From: Ruania halotolerans | GTDB taxonomy: Bacteria; Actinomycetota; Actinomycetes; Actinomycetales; Beutenbergiaceae | Length of the DNA stretch: 64,000 bases | Reading direction: 5' to 3' | Assembly: GCF_021049285.1 (NCBI RefSeq) | Contig: NZ_CP088017.1 | Location: forward strand, 2,553,380-2,617,379 | Shown here: in pieces, positions 37,569 through 45,323 of the stretch | How positions within the stretch are numbered: the stretch's first letter is position 1 | Layout: every line of letters starts with the position of its first letter | Position numbers and translations under genes: made by a program | Notes under the pieces: generated by a model | The model's database searches: none | Told to the model about the DNA's origin: nothing | What the model saw: only the letters and a program-made list of their open reading frames with translations

Positions 37569-37572
37569 CACC

Positions 37573-38619
37573 ATGGCGTCGACAGCGCAGATGCTCACCG
37601 TCCCCTCCCCCGACGGCGACCGTGACGTTCGCATCTCCAGTCCCGATCGCGAGATCTGGCCGGGGATCACCAAATGGGACCTCGCCTCCTACGTGGCCGC
37701 CGTGGGCGAGCCGATCCTGCGGGCACTCGGTGACCGGCCGGTCACGCTGCAGCGGTTCCCGCAGGGGGTGGGTGGGGAGGAGTTCTTCTCGAAGAACCCG
37801 CCCCGCGGGGTGCCCGCGTACACCCGCACGGTGATGTGCACCTACCCGAGCGGGCGCAAGCACTCCCAGCTCGTGGTGGACGAGATCGCGACCGCCGTGT
37901 GGGCCGTGCAGATGAACACGATCACGTTCCACCCGTGGCCTGTGCGCACCGCGAACACGGACAACCCGGACGAATTGCGGATCGATCTGGACCCCCAGCC
38001 CGGTCGCACCTTCGCCGACATCATCACCGCCGCTCGGGCCCTGGCAGATCTGATGCGGGAGATCGGACTCACCCCGTGGGTGAAGACCTCCGGGAGCCGC
38101 GGGCTGCACGTGTACGCGCGGATCGCACCGGCCCGCGAGTTCCTGGACGTTCGCCACGGCGTGATCGCGATCGCGCGCGAGTTGGAGCGCCGCCTGCCGG
38201 AGTTGGTGACCACCGCCTGGTGGAAGGAGGAACGCGGGGAGAAGATCTTCGTCGACTTCAACCAGGCGAACCGGGACCGCACCATCGCCTCCGCCTACTC
38301 CCCCCGCCCACTGGAGGGCGCAACGGTCTCGATGCCGGTGCGCTGGGAGGACCTGGACGAGATCAGCACGGCGGACTTCACCGTGCTGACGGTGCCCGGG
38401 CTACTGGAGAGCCAGGGTGACGCCTGGGCGGGGCTGGATGACGCCGTCGGGGATCTCGGGCCGGCCCTGCAGATGTGGGAGCGGGACGTCGATAACGGGC
38501 TGGGCGAGCTGCCGTTCCCGCCGGAGTATCCGAAGATGCCGGGTGAGCCGCCGCGGGTGCAGCCGAGCAAGAAGGTTGCCGAGCACTGGGACTCCAGCGG
38601 GAACAGAGTCGAGGAGTAG
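37573..38619 (+). CDS. Stand-alone LigD-type primase-polymerase (PolDom)
   Basis: A 348-aa archaeo-eukaryotic primase-type polymerase like the polymerase domain of LigD and the mycobacterial stand-alone PolD proteins; it adds nucleotides, often ribonucleotides, during end joining or gap repair. Metal-binding aspartates lie in RIDLDP (Asp138, Asp140) and VDFNQANRDRT (Asp228), and SGSRGLHV (173-180) binds the nucleotide phosphate. No ligase or nuclease domain is fused. It converges with DNA ligase C, 49 bp apart, as Rv3730c and Rv3731 are neighbours in M. tuberculosis. No Ku gene is in the window. The start at 37573 is leaderless. Confidence 0.93.
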   Translation: MASTAQMLTVPSPDGDRDVRISSPDREIWPGITKWDLASYVAAVGEPILRALGDRPVTLQRFPQGVGGEEFFSKNPPRGVPAYTRTVMCTYPSGRKHSQLVVDEIATAVWAVQMNTITFHPWPVRTANTDNPDELRIDLDPQPGRTFADIITAARALADLMREIGLTPWVKTSGSRGLHVYARIAPAREFLDVRHGVIAIARELERRLPELVTTAWWKEERGEKIFVDFNQANRDRTIASAYSPRPLEGATVSMPVRWEDLDEISTADFTVLTVPGLLESQGDAWAGLDDAVGDLGPALQMWERDVDNGLGELPFPPEYPKMPGEPPRVQPSKKVAEHWDSSGNRVEE

Positions 38620-38668
38620 GTGGCGAGCAACTGAGTTCGTCCGGACGGGGCGCTCGTCAACACTCAGG

Positions 38669-39745
38669 TCAGCGGGTGAGCACCTCTCCCAGGTCGTACG
38701 CCACGGCCCGGTCCACCTGGTCGAGCGTGCAGGAGGTCGCATCGCGGTCCGGGCGCCAGCGCAGGAACGTCACGGCATGGCGGAACCGGTGCCCTTCGAG
38801 CTGGTCGAACTTCACCTCCACCACACGCTCGGGCCGGAGGCGGACGAAGCTGACGTCCTTGTTGGAGCTGAACCGGGACCGGTCGGTCTCACCGCGCACC
38901 GCGTCGCCGTCGTCATCGCGTGCCACGAGGGGTTCGAGTTCCTCCACCAGCTCCAGGCGCCGGGCGTTGGTGAACGCGGCGATCCCGCCGACGTTGATGA
39001 GCTGCCCGTCGTCGGTGTACAGCCCGAGCAGGAGCGAGCCCACACCCTGGCCGGACTTGTGTACGCGATACCCGACGGCGACCGCTTCGGCGGTCCTCGA
39101 GTGCTTCACCTTGATCATGGTGCGCTTGCCGGGCTGGTAGGTGGAGCGGTTCGGCTTGGCGATCACACCGTCCAGGCCGGCGCCCTCAAACCGCTCGAAC
39201 CAGTCGCGTGCCACCGCCTCGTCGTCGGTGACGCGGGTGAGGTGGATCGGTGCCGGGTCAGCGTGGCCGGCGAGATCCGCCAACACCTCCTCCAGCCGCG
39301 CGCGGCGCTGGTCGAAGGGTGCCTCCATGAGGTCCTCGTCACCGATGGCGAGCAGGTCGAAGGCGACGAACTCCGCCGGGGTCTCGGCAGCCAGCCGTTG
39401 CACCCGGGACTCGGCCGGGTGAATCCGTTGCGAAAGCGCCTCCCAGTCGAGGCGCTGTGCGCCCGGCTCCCCGGAACGCACCACGATCTCCCCGTCGATG
39501 GCGCACCGAGATGGCAGATGGTGACGGATCGCCTCAACCAGCTCCGGGAAGTACCGGGTGAGCGGCTTCGACCCTCGCGAGGCGATCTCCACCTCGTCGC
39601 CATCCCGCAGCAGGATGCCGCGGAACCCGTCCCATTTGGGCTCGTAGGTGTAGCCACCGTCGACGGCGCCAGAAGCGGGCACCTCTTTCGCGGCCTTGGC
39701 GAGCATCGGTGTGATGGGCAACTGGATGGGCAACGAGATCGGCAC
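38669..39745 (-). CDS. ligC: ATP-dependent DNA ligase, LigC type
   Basis: A 358-aa ATP-dependent ligase, the same size as mycobacterial LigC. The adenylated lysine is Lys37 in YEPKWDGFRG; further nucleotidyl-transferase motifs are AIDGEIVV, VAFDLLAIG, GLDGVIAKP and IKVKHSRTAEAVAVGYRVHK. A C-terminal OB fold follows from about 215. LigC acts with a polymerase domain in gap and excision repair in mycobacteria, which fits the convergent PolDom neighbour. The next gene upstream on the same strand, 33 bp away, is the RNA cyclic phosphodiesterase. Confidence 0.93.
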   Translation of the reverse strand: MPISLPIQLPITPMLAKAAKEVPASGAVDGGYTYEPKWDGFRGILLRDGDEVEIASRGSKPLTRYFPELVEAIRHHLPSRCAIDGEIVVRSGEPGAQRLDWEALSQRIHPAESRVQRLAAETPAEFVAFDLLAIGDEDLMEAPFDQRRARLEEVLADLAGHADPAPIHLTRVTDDEAVARDWFERFEGAGLDGVIAKPNRSTYQPGKRTMIKVKHSRTAEAVAVGYRVHKSGQGVGSLLLGLYTDDGQLINVGGIAAFTNARRLELVEELEPLVARDDDGDAVRGETDRSRFSSNKDVSFVRLRPERVVEVKFDQLEGHRFRHAVTFLRWRPDRDATSCTLDQVDRAVAYDLGEVLTR

Positions 39746-39778
39746 CTGAGTCAGTCTGCCCGCTCGGACCAGTGGGGG

Positions 39779-40399
39779 CTAGTGGCCGAGCTCGAGCGTG
39801 TCGATCACCTCGTAGCGCGGCGCACCACCCGCCCCCTCCCCCAGGTGTGAGGCCACGAGCGTGATCTCCTCTGCCATCCAGTCCGGACCCCGGTAGACGG
39901 CGAGCGCCCGGGCCGCCACGCGGACCGCCGAAGGTTCCTCGGCGGCATGTTCTCGCCGGCGACGCCCCCGGCGCTCCGGTGTGCCGCGACGCGAGGCTCG
40001 GGCGACGGTGAGGTGCGGCCGGGGTGAGCGAGCCGGCGGGCCGTCCTCGGCAGCCACGTACGGGGCACGGGCACAGGCCTGCATCAGATCGGTGAGAGCG
40101 GCCACCTCACCCCCGACGCCCACCCAGAGCGATCGGTCGCCGAAGGAACCGGACCCGGCCAGGTGCAGGTACACCGGCGCTGCGCCGGCTGCCTCCTCAG
40201 CAAGCGATGCGCGCACATCGGAGGCTGCGCCGTCGGGCACCGTTCCGTAGAAGGCCACGGTCACGTGCAGGTTCTCCTGCGGGGTGCGCCGCAAGGTCGG
40301 TGGACCGCCCGACGGCGATGGCTCGAGTACAGCTGCGAGCGCACCATTCAGGTGATCTAGCACCTCTGGCGGCGGCCAGAGCGCAGCGAAGAGCCTCAT
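39779..40399 (-). CDS. thpR: RNA 2',3'-cyclic phosphodiesterase (2'-5' RNA ligase family)
   Basis: A 206-aa two-histidine phosphoesterase. The two catalytic HxT motifs are HVTVAF (45-50) and HLTVAR (129-134), with the family N-terminus MRLFAALWPP. ThpR opens 2',3'-cyclic phosphates in RNA and can ligate tRNA halves in vitro. A basic insert (about residues 136-152, RRGTPERRGRRRREH) follows the second motif. The start at 40399 overlaps the surface-protein stop by 4 bp. The unit surface protein-thpR-ligC is co-directional. Confidence 0.88.
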   Translation of the reverse strand: MRLFAALWPPPEVLDHLNGALAAVLEPSPSGGPPTLRRTPQENLHVTVAFYGTVPDGAASDVRASLAEEAAGAAPVYLHLAGSGSFGDRSLWVGVGGEVAALTDLMQACARAPYVAAEDGPPARSPRPHLTVARASRRGTPERRGRRRREHAAEEPSAVRVAARALAVYRGPDWMAEEITLVASHLGEGAGGAPRYEVIDTLELGH

Positions 40400-41400
40400 G
40401 GTCTGTTCCCTTCCCTGCGGCGCCGTGTGCTCTGCATGATCACCCAGACCAGGAGCCCGGCCAGCACCAGGGTGGCCGCGGCGCCGATGACGATCTGCCA
40501 GGCGGCGATGCCGGGCATCTCGTCGGGGCGTTCCACCTGAACGTGGGCGAGCGTGGCATCCAGCACGGTGGCGGCGGCGCTCACGCTGACGCTCCCGGTG
40601 CAGCCGCCGGACCCGTTGGGCACACACAAGCGCAGGGTGACGTCTGTGCTGACTGCCAGGTGCAGACCCACCGCGTGGGCGCTGTCTGTCGTCGTCTCGT
40701 CCCGGCCGGTGGCGACCACGCGGATCGACCCACCACCAGTCACCACGGCACCGACCAGATCAGCAACCGTGCCGAGAGCGGGAAACTGGCCTTCGAGTGC
40801 CTCGAGCACATCGGAACTGGTCAACTCCCGCGTGGTATCCACCTCCGGGTTCGCACCGACGTGCTGGCCAAACACCTCCAGGCCAGCAACATCCCGTTCG
40901 AGACGGGCTGGACCTTCCGGCGCCATGGCGATGGACGCCGTCACCGCCTGAATGTCGAGCACCGAGGTTCCGAACACCTGAACGCTGCCCCCTTCAACGG
41001 CGGACCGTGCGCTGAGCGCAGCGTCCTCGAGGCGCTCCGTATGGGCATTGACCTGCCGGAAGGTGGCCACACTGCCCACCTCGTACGGCCCGATTGCGTG
41101 GCCGTCGCTGCCTTGCGGGCTCTCCGGCGTGGTGGCCGAGACGCCGCTCACCTGCACGCCCTCGATGGCGGCCTCTCCGGCGACGATGTCGACGAGCCCG
41201 GAGAGCGCACCGGCGGCGCCCTCTGTGGTCACCTCCCACTCGAGATCACCCACCACAGCGTCCACCGCGTGGGCGTGCGCCGAACCGCCGGTGCTCGCCT
41301 GAGCGGGTTGCGCATCAGCGACGAGGAGACCTGCCGCGGCCAGGGCCGCCGTCAACACCCACCACCGGCGCCGTGGACCGCCCCTCCCGCGCTTCATCAC
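40396..41400 (-). CDS. Exported, membrane-anchored protein of unknown function
   Basis: A 334-aa protein with a basic N-region and hydrophobic signal sequence (about 12-30) ending in an AxA-type site before STGG, a low-complexity Ala/Val/Gly/Thr-rich outer domain, a single hydrophobic helix (about 300-325) and an RRRREG cytoplasmic tail. This is a signal peptide plus C-terminal anchor architecture. Repeated SAHAHAVDAVVG/DSAHAVGLHL segments suggest two related beta-rich halves and resemble choice-of-anchor-type actinobacterial surface domains (weak). One pair of cysteines (LCVPNGSGGC) could form a disulphide. Function unknown. Confidence 0.65.
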   Translation of the reverse strand: MMKRGRGGPRRRWWVLTAALAAAGLLVADAQPAQASTGGSAHAHAVDAVVGDLEWEVTTEGAAGALSGLVDIVAGEAAIEGVQVSGVSATTPESPQGSDGHAIGPYEVGSVATFRQVNAHTERLEDAALSARSAVEGGSVQVFGTSVLDIQAVTASIAMAPEGPARLERDVAGLEVFGQHVGANPEVDTTRELTSSDVLEALEGQFPALGTVADLVGAVVTGGGSIRVVATGRDETTTDSAHAVGLHLAVSTDVTLRLCVPNGSGGCTGSVSVSAAATVLDATLAHVQVERPDEMPGIAAWQIVIGAAATLVLAGLLVWVIMQSTRRRREGNRP

Positions 41401-41423
41401 ACCGAGCCTACCCGGGGCGACTG

Positions 41424-41435
41424 TAGGCTGATCGG
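41424..41435 (+). promoter_or_regulatory. Leaderless promoter of the small membrane-protein gene
   Basis: A -10 hexamer TAGGCT (41424-41429) followed by 6 nt and the GTG start at 41436. No Shine-Dalgarno sequence is present. Confidence 0.5.
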
Positions 41436-41933
41436 GTGCTCACGCGTGACGCTCGCCGCGCCACCTACCTCCGGCTGGGAACCGGCGAGTGGGCCGCGAC
41501 CGTGGCGTTCACACTCGCCTACCTGATGCTGCGGGACACGCTCGCCCCTGGTGACCAGATCGCCCTCGCGGCAGCCCTCGTCCCGCTGCTCCTGATCCTC
41601 ATGCAGGCAGGGTCTTACTGGCTCCTCGCGCGCCGCTGGGTGGGTGTGCGGGTGATGCCTCCCGGTGTGGCCGGTATGTATCGCGCGTTCCGGCTGGCGA
41701 ACCCGATCGTGCTGGCGCCCGGTCTTGGCGTGGTGATCTGGGGTGCTTCCACGATCGGTGCCACCGTGCTCATCGCTGGCGTGTGGCTGTTCGCGGTGGT
41801 CGAGTACCTGAATTACTACGTGATCCGGCTGGCATACCCGGTGGCTCAGTGGGCGTCATTGGTCCGGCAACGTCGTACTCCACAACTGATGAAAGATGTG
41901 CGCGCGCGAGGCACGGCAGCTGGCGGCTGTTGA
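41436..41933 (+). CDS. Small membrane protein of unknown function
   Basis: A 165-aa protein with four predicted membrane helices (about 18-32, 42-62, 88-108 and 110-130) and a basic N-terminus. The segment VVEYLNYYVIRLAYP between helix 4 and the cytoplasmic tail is distinctive. I do not recognise a family with certainty. It is a single-gene unit with a leaderless GTG start and converges on the nucleoside-kinase gene, 9 bp away. Confidence 0.7.
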   Translation: MLTRDARRATYLRLGTGEWAATVAFTLAYLMLRDTLAPGDQIALAAALVPLLLILMQAGSYWLLARRWVGVRVMPPGVAGMYRAFRLANPIVLAPGLGVVIWGASTIGATVLIAGVWLFAVVEYLNYYVIRLAYPVAQWASLVRQRRTPQLMKDVRARGTAAGGC

Positions 41934-41942
41934 GCGCAGCGA

Positions 41943-42611
41943 CTACCGCTCTTGCCAGGTGACCTGCACGTCGGCACGCGCGGCAGTGGATTCGATGAAA
42001 TCGGCGTTGCGGGCATCGGATCCGTCAGTGAAGGCGAGGGCGCGTTCCATGGTCTTACCGTTTGCGAGGTGGCGCGCGAGCAGGCGCTCTCGCCGGCCGA
42101 CCGGATCGGTGGCCAGGAACCAGGTCTCGTCCACGATTCGGGCGATCTCGTTCCATGGCGGACTCTCCGCGAGCAGATAGTTGCCCTCCGTGAGCACCAC
42201 CCGCACCTCTCCCGAGACGGGGACAGCACTGCCGATCGACTCCTCGATCGCGCCGCGCACATATCGCGGCGCGTAGATCATCTCGTCCCCGGGCCGCTGG
42301 TCGCGTAACCGGCGCAGCAGCGCCACATACCCGGCGGCATCAAAAGTGTCGATGGCGCCTTTGCGATCGGCCCGGCCGAGGCGATCCAGTTCGGCCTGGG
42401 CAAGGTGGAAACCGTCCATGCCCACGACGGCGGAGGTCACCTTGTGCGCGGCGAGGGCCTCCTGCAGGGCGTCGGTGAGGGTGGACTTGCCGGCGCCCGG
42501 GGCGCCGATGATGCCGATGAGCACGCGTGCCTCACCGGCGCCGGCTCGGTCGAGGATGCGCTCGGTGAGGCTGCCGACCCGGCCCGGGGCGGCAGTGAGG
42601 TGCAGCGGCAA
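41943..42611 (-). CDS. P-loop nucleoside/nucleotide kinase-family protein
   Basis: A 222-aa kinase of the uridine kinase/pantothenate kinase superfamily, resembling the group annotated as nucleoside/nucleotide kinase family proteins or YggC-like kinases. Walker A is GAPGAGKST (36-44); VVGMDGFHLAQAEL is the acceptor-binding region and VVLTEGNYLL is the family's hydrophobic strand. The RREAL-type lid is represented by GRRERLLARHLANGKT. Substrate unknown. It follows the rRNA methyltransferase gene by 22 bp on the same strand. Confidence 0.82.
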   Translation of the reverse strand: MPLHLTAAPGRVGSLTERILDRAGAGEARVLIGIIGAPGAGKSTLTDALQEALAAHKVTSAVVGMDGFHLAQAELDRLGRADRKGAIDTFDAAGYVALLRRLRDQRPGDEMIYAPRYVRGAIEESIGSAVPVSGEVRVVLTEGNYLLAESPPWNEIARIVDETWFLATDPVGRRERLLARHLANGKTMERALAFTDGSDARNADFIESTAARADVQVTWQER

Positions 42612-42633
42612 GGGGGCTCCCGTCGTCGATGGT

Positions 42634-43479
42634 TCAGCGCTGCGCGCGGGCGGAGGCGTACAGGCAGATCGTGGCTGCCATGGCCAGGTTCAGGGATTCG
42701 GCGTGGCCGTGGATCGGGATGCGCACGACGGCGTCTGCCATGTCTCGTTCGGTGGTGCCGAGACCGTGGGCCTCGTTGCCGAAGAGCCACAGGGTCGGCT
42801 GTGCGAGGGTGGGCACCGTCGACTCCGGCTCGCTATCGGCGTGACTCTCGGCACGGTCGGCCAAGTCGTCCAGGTCGAGGGCGCCGGCGCCGTCAGCGGC
42901 GAGCACCTGCATGCCGGCTGCCCGGGCGGCCTGGATCGTCGCAGCGAGGTCGGCGCCGGTGCCGGTGGGCAGGTGAAAGAGTGACCCGACGGTCGAGCGC
43001 ACCACCTTGGGATTGTGGACGTCGACGCTGCCGTGGGTAAGGATGCAGGCGTCGGCTCCGGCGGCGTCGGCGGCGCGGATCACAGTGCCGGCGTTGCCAG
43101 GGTCGCGCACCTGGTGCAGCAGGGCGACCAGGCGGGGCGTTCGCGCCAGCAGGTGATCGGGCTCGATCGCCTTCTGCCGCTGCAGTACAGCGAGGACTCC
43201 TTGAGCGTCCTCACTCATCGCAGCGAGCGCCTCCGGAGTAGTCAGGTGCACATAGAGCCCGGCTTCTCGGGCCCCGCGGGCGATCTCCGGGTGGCGTTCG
43301 TCCGCGTCCGGGGTGAGATAGACGTCGCGGACCTGCTCGGCGGCGAACCGGACCGCCTCGCGGACACCCTGGGGCCCCTCAACGAGGAACTGGTCTCGAC
43401 GTGATCGCACCGATGCCTGGGCGAGAGCGCGCACGGAACGCACCCGGTCCGACTTCGGGTTGGCCACATCGACACTCAC
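42634..43479 (-). CDS. SpoU-family (TrmH-like) rRNA 2'-O-methyltransferase
   Basis: A 281-aa SPOUT methyltransferase that uses S-adenosylmethionine to methylate a ribose in 23S rRNA (TsnR/RlmB-like). The N-terminal substrate-binding domain (about 15-95) contains FLVEGPQGVREAV; the knot has motif 1 HQVRDPGNAGTVIRAA, motif 2 WLFGNEAHGL and motif 3 SLNLAMAATICLY. The GTG start at 43479 gives the usual N-terminus ending the extra upstream frame; a -10-like GATACT lies 7 nt before it, so it has its own leaderless promoter. The position behind infC-rpmI-rplT is conserved in actinobacteria. Confidence 0.9.
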   Translation of the reverse strand: MSVDVANPKSDRVRSVRALAQASVRSRRDQFLVEGPQGVREAVRFAAEQVRDVYLTPDADERHPEIARGAREAGLYVHLTTPEALAAMSEDAQGVLAVLQRQKAIEPDHLLARTPRLVALLHQVRDPGNAGTVIRAADAAGADACILTHGSVDVHNPKVVRSTVGSLFHLPTGTGADLAATIQAARAAGMQVLAADGAGALDLDDLADRAESHADSEPESTVPTLAQPTLWLFGNEAHGLGTTERDMADAVVRIPIHGHAESLNLAMAATICLYASARAQR

Positions 43480-43656
43480 ACCAGTCAGTATCCCGCGCGA
43501 TCGGAGCCGTTGACCAATCCGATCCACTCGGCTCAGACAGCGATATGTCCGATCCTCGGCAGATGAGCGACCCGCCACCTTGCCCCATCCGCCCCATGTT
43601 CGGCGAGCCACGAGCGGGCGCTCTCCAGCGGCGGGAGATGCGGACGGCACACGATC

Positions 43657-43695
43657 GACGGCGCCCCTCCCGAACGAATCGGAAGGGGCGCCGTC
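43657..43695 (-). terminator. Terminator of the infC-rpmI-rplT operon
   Basis: A 17-bp stem with one mismatch (arms 43657-43673 and 43679-43695, GC core GGCGCCCC) and a 5-nt loop, 32 nt past the rplT stop. No U-tract follows, as is common for actinobacterial terminators. It separates the ribosomal operon from the methyltransferase gene. Confidence 0.75.
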
Positions 43696-43726
43696 GTAGT
43701 GAGTCAGTCAGGCTGTTTCAGGTGCT

Positions 43727-44116
43727 TCAGGCAGCCGGGTTCTTCGGGGCGTTCACGTCCTCCGGCAGCGCCTTCTTCGCCGTCTCGACGAGGGCCTTGA
43801 AGGCCACTGCATCGTGTACGGCGAGCTCGGCGAGCAGGCGACGGTCCACCTCGACCTCAGCGGCCTTGAGACCCTGGATGAGGCGGTTGTAGGTCATGCC
43901 CTCGGCCCTGGCAGCGGCGTTGATCCGCTGGATCCAGAGGCGACGGAAGTCGCCCTTCTTCGCCCGCCGGTCCCGGTAGGAGTAGGCGAACGAGTGCGTC
44001 ACCTGCTCCTTGGCCTTGCGGTAGAGCCGGGAGCGCTGCCCGCGGTAACCGCTGGCGCGCTCGAGTACTGTCCTGCGCTTCTTATGGGCGTTGACCGCCC
44101 GCTTGACGCGTGCCAC
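43727..44116 (-). CDS. rplT: 50S ribosomal protein L20
   Basis: L20 binds 23S rRNA early in 50S assembly and in many bacteria represses its own operon. The 129-aa sequence starts [15 protein letters not shown] and contains [37 protein letters not shown] and the conserved C-terminal [12 protein letters not shown]. An extra acidic/proline C-terminus adds about 10 residues. It is 29 bp downstream of rpmI. Confidence 0.98.
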   Translation of the reverse strand: MARVKRAVNAHKKRRTVLERASGYRGQRSRLYRKAKEQVTHSFAYSYRDRRAKKGDFRRLWIQRINAAARAEGMTYNRLIQGLKAAEVEVDRRLLAELAVHDAVAFKALVETAKKALPEDVNAPKNPAA

Positions 44117-44145
44117 GTCTTACTCCTTGCGTTCGGGGGCCGGCG

Positions 44146-44340
44146 TTACTTGCCGAGCAGCTTCTTGATCTTCTTCGCGTCGGCCGGGGCGACCTCGACG
44201 TCGTTCACGAGGCGGCGAGCGTTCCGGCTGCTGCGCTCCTGGAACTTGTGCACGTGGCGTGCGCGCTGGCGCATGACCTTCCCGGTCCCGGTGAGCCGGA
44301 AGCGCTTCTTGGCACCGGAGTTCGTCTTGTTCTTCGGCAT
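44146..44340 (-). CDS. rpmI: 50S ribosomal protein L35
   Basis: A 64-aa basic protein, MPKNKTNSGAKKRFRLTGTG, typical of bacterial L35 in length and sequence. It lies between infC and rplT in the universally conserved order, 28 bp after infC. Confidence 0.98.
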   Translation of the reverse strand: MPKNKTNSGAKKRFRLTGTGKVMRQRARHVHKFQERSSRNARRLVNDVEVAPADAKKIKKLLGK

Positions 44341-44368
44341 AACTCTTCTCGTCCTTCTCGGTTCGGCC

Positions 44369-44956
44369 TCAGCCGGCGTCGGCAGTGCCCTGAGCGTCCC
44401 CGGAATCCCGGGAGGCGCGGCGGCGCTGTTCGTTGCGGGTCTCGGACTTCTTCTTGTTCGGGCCGAGCACCATGGTCATGTTGCGCCCATCCTGACGGGG
44501 CACGCTCTCCACATGGCCGAGTTCGGCCACATCGTCGGCCAAACGCTCCAGCAGGCGCATACCCATCTCCGGGCGGGACTGCTCCCGACCACGGAACATG
44601 ATCATCACCTTGACCTTGTCTCCGCCCTTGAGGAACCGCTCGACGTGGCCCTTCTTGGTGCCGTAGTCGTGCGGGTCGATCTTCAGCCGGAACCGGATCT
44701 CCTTGAGGACCGTGTTCGCCTGGTTGCGCCGCGCGTCACGCGCCTTCATGTCGGACTCGTACTTGAACTTTCCGAAGTCCATGAGCTTGCACACGGGTGG
44801 GCGGGCTTCTGGCGCCACCTCGACGAGGTCGAGGTCGGCCTCCTGGGCCAGCCGGAGCGCATCCTCGACCCGAACGATGCCAACCTGCTCACCGTTCGGT
44901 CCGACCAGACGCACCTCGGCAACGCGGATCCGCTCATTGATACGGGGCTCGCTGAT
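44369..44956 (-). CDS. infC: Translation initiation factor IF-3, with AUC start codon
   Basis: IF-3 prevents premature subunit joining and checks the start codon. Reading from ATC at 44956 gives 195 aa beginning [20 protein letters not shown], the canonical IF-3 N-terminus; the nearest standard start (GTG at 44914) would remove the first 14 residues of the N-domain. GAGGAG lies 6 nt upstream of the ATC, which fixes the start. The N-domain (about 1-85), KKGHVERFL linker region and C-domain with [12 protein letters not shown] and [10 protein letters not shown] are intact. A non-AUG start is the classic basis of IF-3 autoregulation, since IF-3 itself rejects such codons. Confidence 0.93.
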   Translation of the reverse strand: MSEPRINERIRVAEVRLVGPNGEQVGIVRVEDALRLAQEADLDLVEVAPEARPPVCKLMDFGKFKYESDMKARDARRNQANTVLKEIRFRLKIDPHDYGTKKGHVERFLKGGDKVKVMIMFRGREQSRPEMGMRLLERLADDVAELGHVESVPRQDGRNMTMVLGPNKKKSETRNEQRRRASRDSGDAQGTADAG

Positions 44957-45001
44957 GTGGTGCTCCTCACCTGAGTTGAAGTCAAATCACCGCCGCCACG
45001 G

Positions 45002-45115
45002 AAAAAGCCTCCGGGCGAGATGCGCGCGGAGGCTCAGGTGGTGCGCCACACAGGGTGCGACGGAGAAGCACGAGTGCTTCTCGACCTGGACCCGGGCTCT
45101 GTCGCACTGGCGAAC
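45002..45115 (-). ncRNA. Structured infC leader with intrinsic terminator (candidate attenuator)
   Basis: The infC 5' leader on the minus strand has three visible elements. A long-range stem GTGCGAC/GTCGCAC (45101-45107 with 45055-45061) encloses a strong hairpin GAGAAGC/GCTTCTC (45063-45082). Next comes an 8-bp intrinsic-terminator stem AGCCTCCG/CGGAGGCT (45027-45034 with 45006-45013) with a 13-nt loop and TTTT at its 3' side. The terminator lies upstream of the gene it would control, about 45 nt before the AUC start. This is the layout of L20- or IF-3-linked transcription attenuation known from Bacillus; here it is inferred. Confidence 0.6.
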
Positions 45116-45323
45116 CAATGCTGTTGAGCAAGGGTGGGAGAGTCTCCACTTGCATATCGGCTTGGTCCGTCCTGCCCAGGCGAACCCGCGCATCACGTTC
45201 CAGACCGATCGGTCAGCCTCAAGGTTAGCACGCAAGTGCCGTCATGCTGGAGTGCGGATCAATGCGACGTGCATCACGAGCAGTGAGCGATTCCGGACTC
45301 CTCCTATGCCGCTGCACGCCCAG
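45116..45323 (-). promoter_or_regulatory. infC promoter region; no gene
   Basis: About 210 bp between the leader structure and the SseB-like gene. A -10-like TAACCT (45222-45227) on the minus strand could start an infC leader RNA of about 260 nt; no good -35 was found. Short open frames here lack ribosome binding sites and family features. Confidence 0.4.

Noticed and set aside
44987-45200. Possible leader peptides within the infC leader
   Set aside because: Open frames exist (for example an ATG near 45157 on the minus strand), but none has a ribosome binding site or regulatory codon runs; the RNA-structure explanation is better supported.
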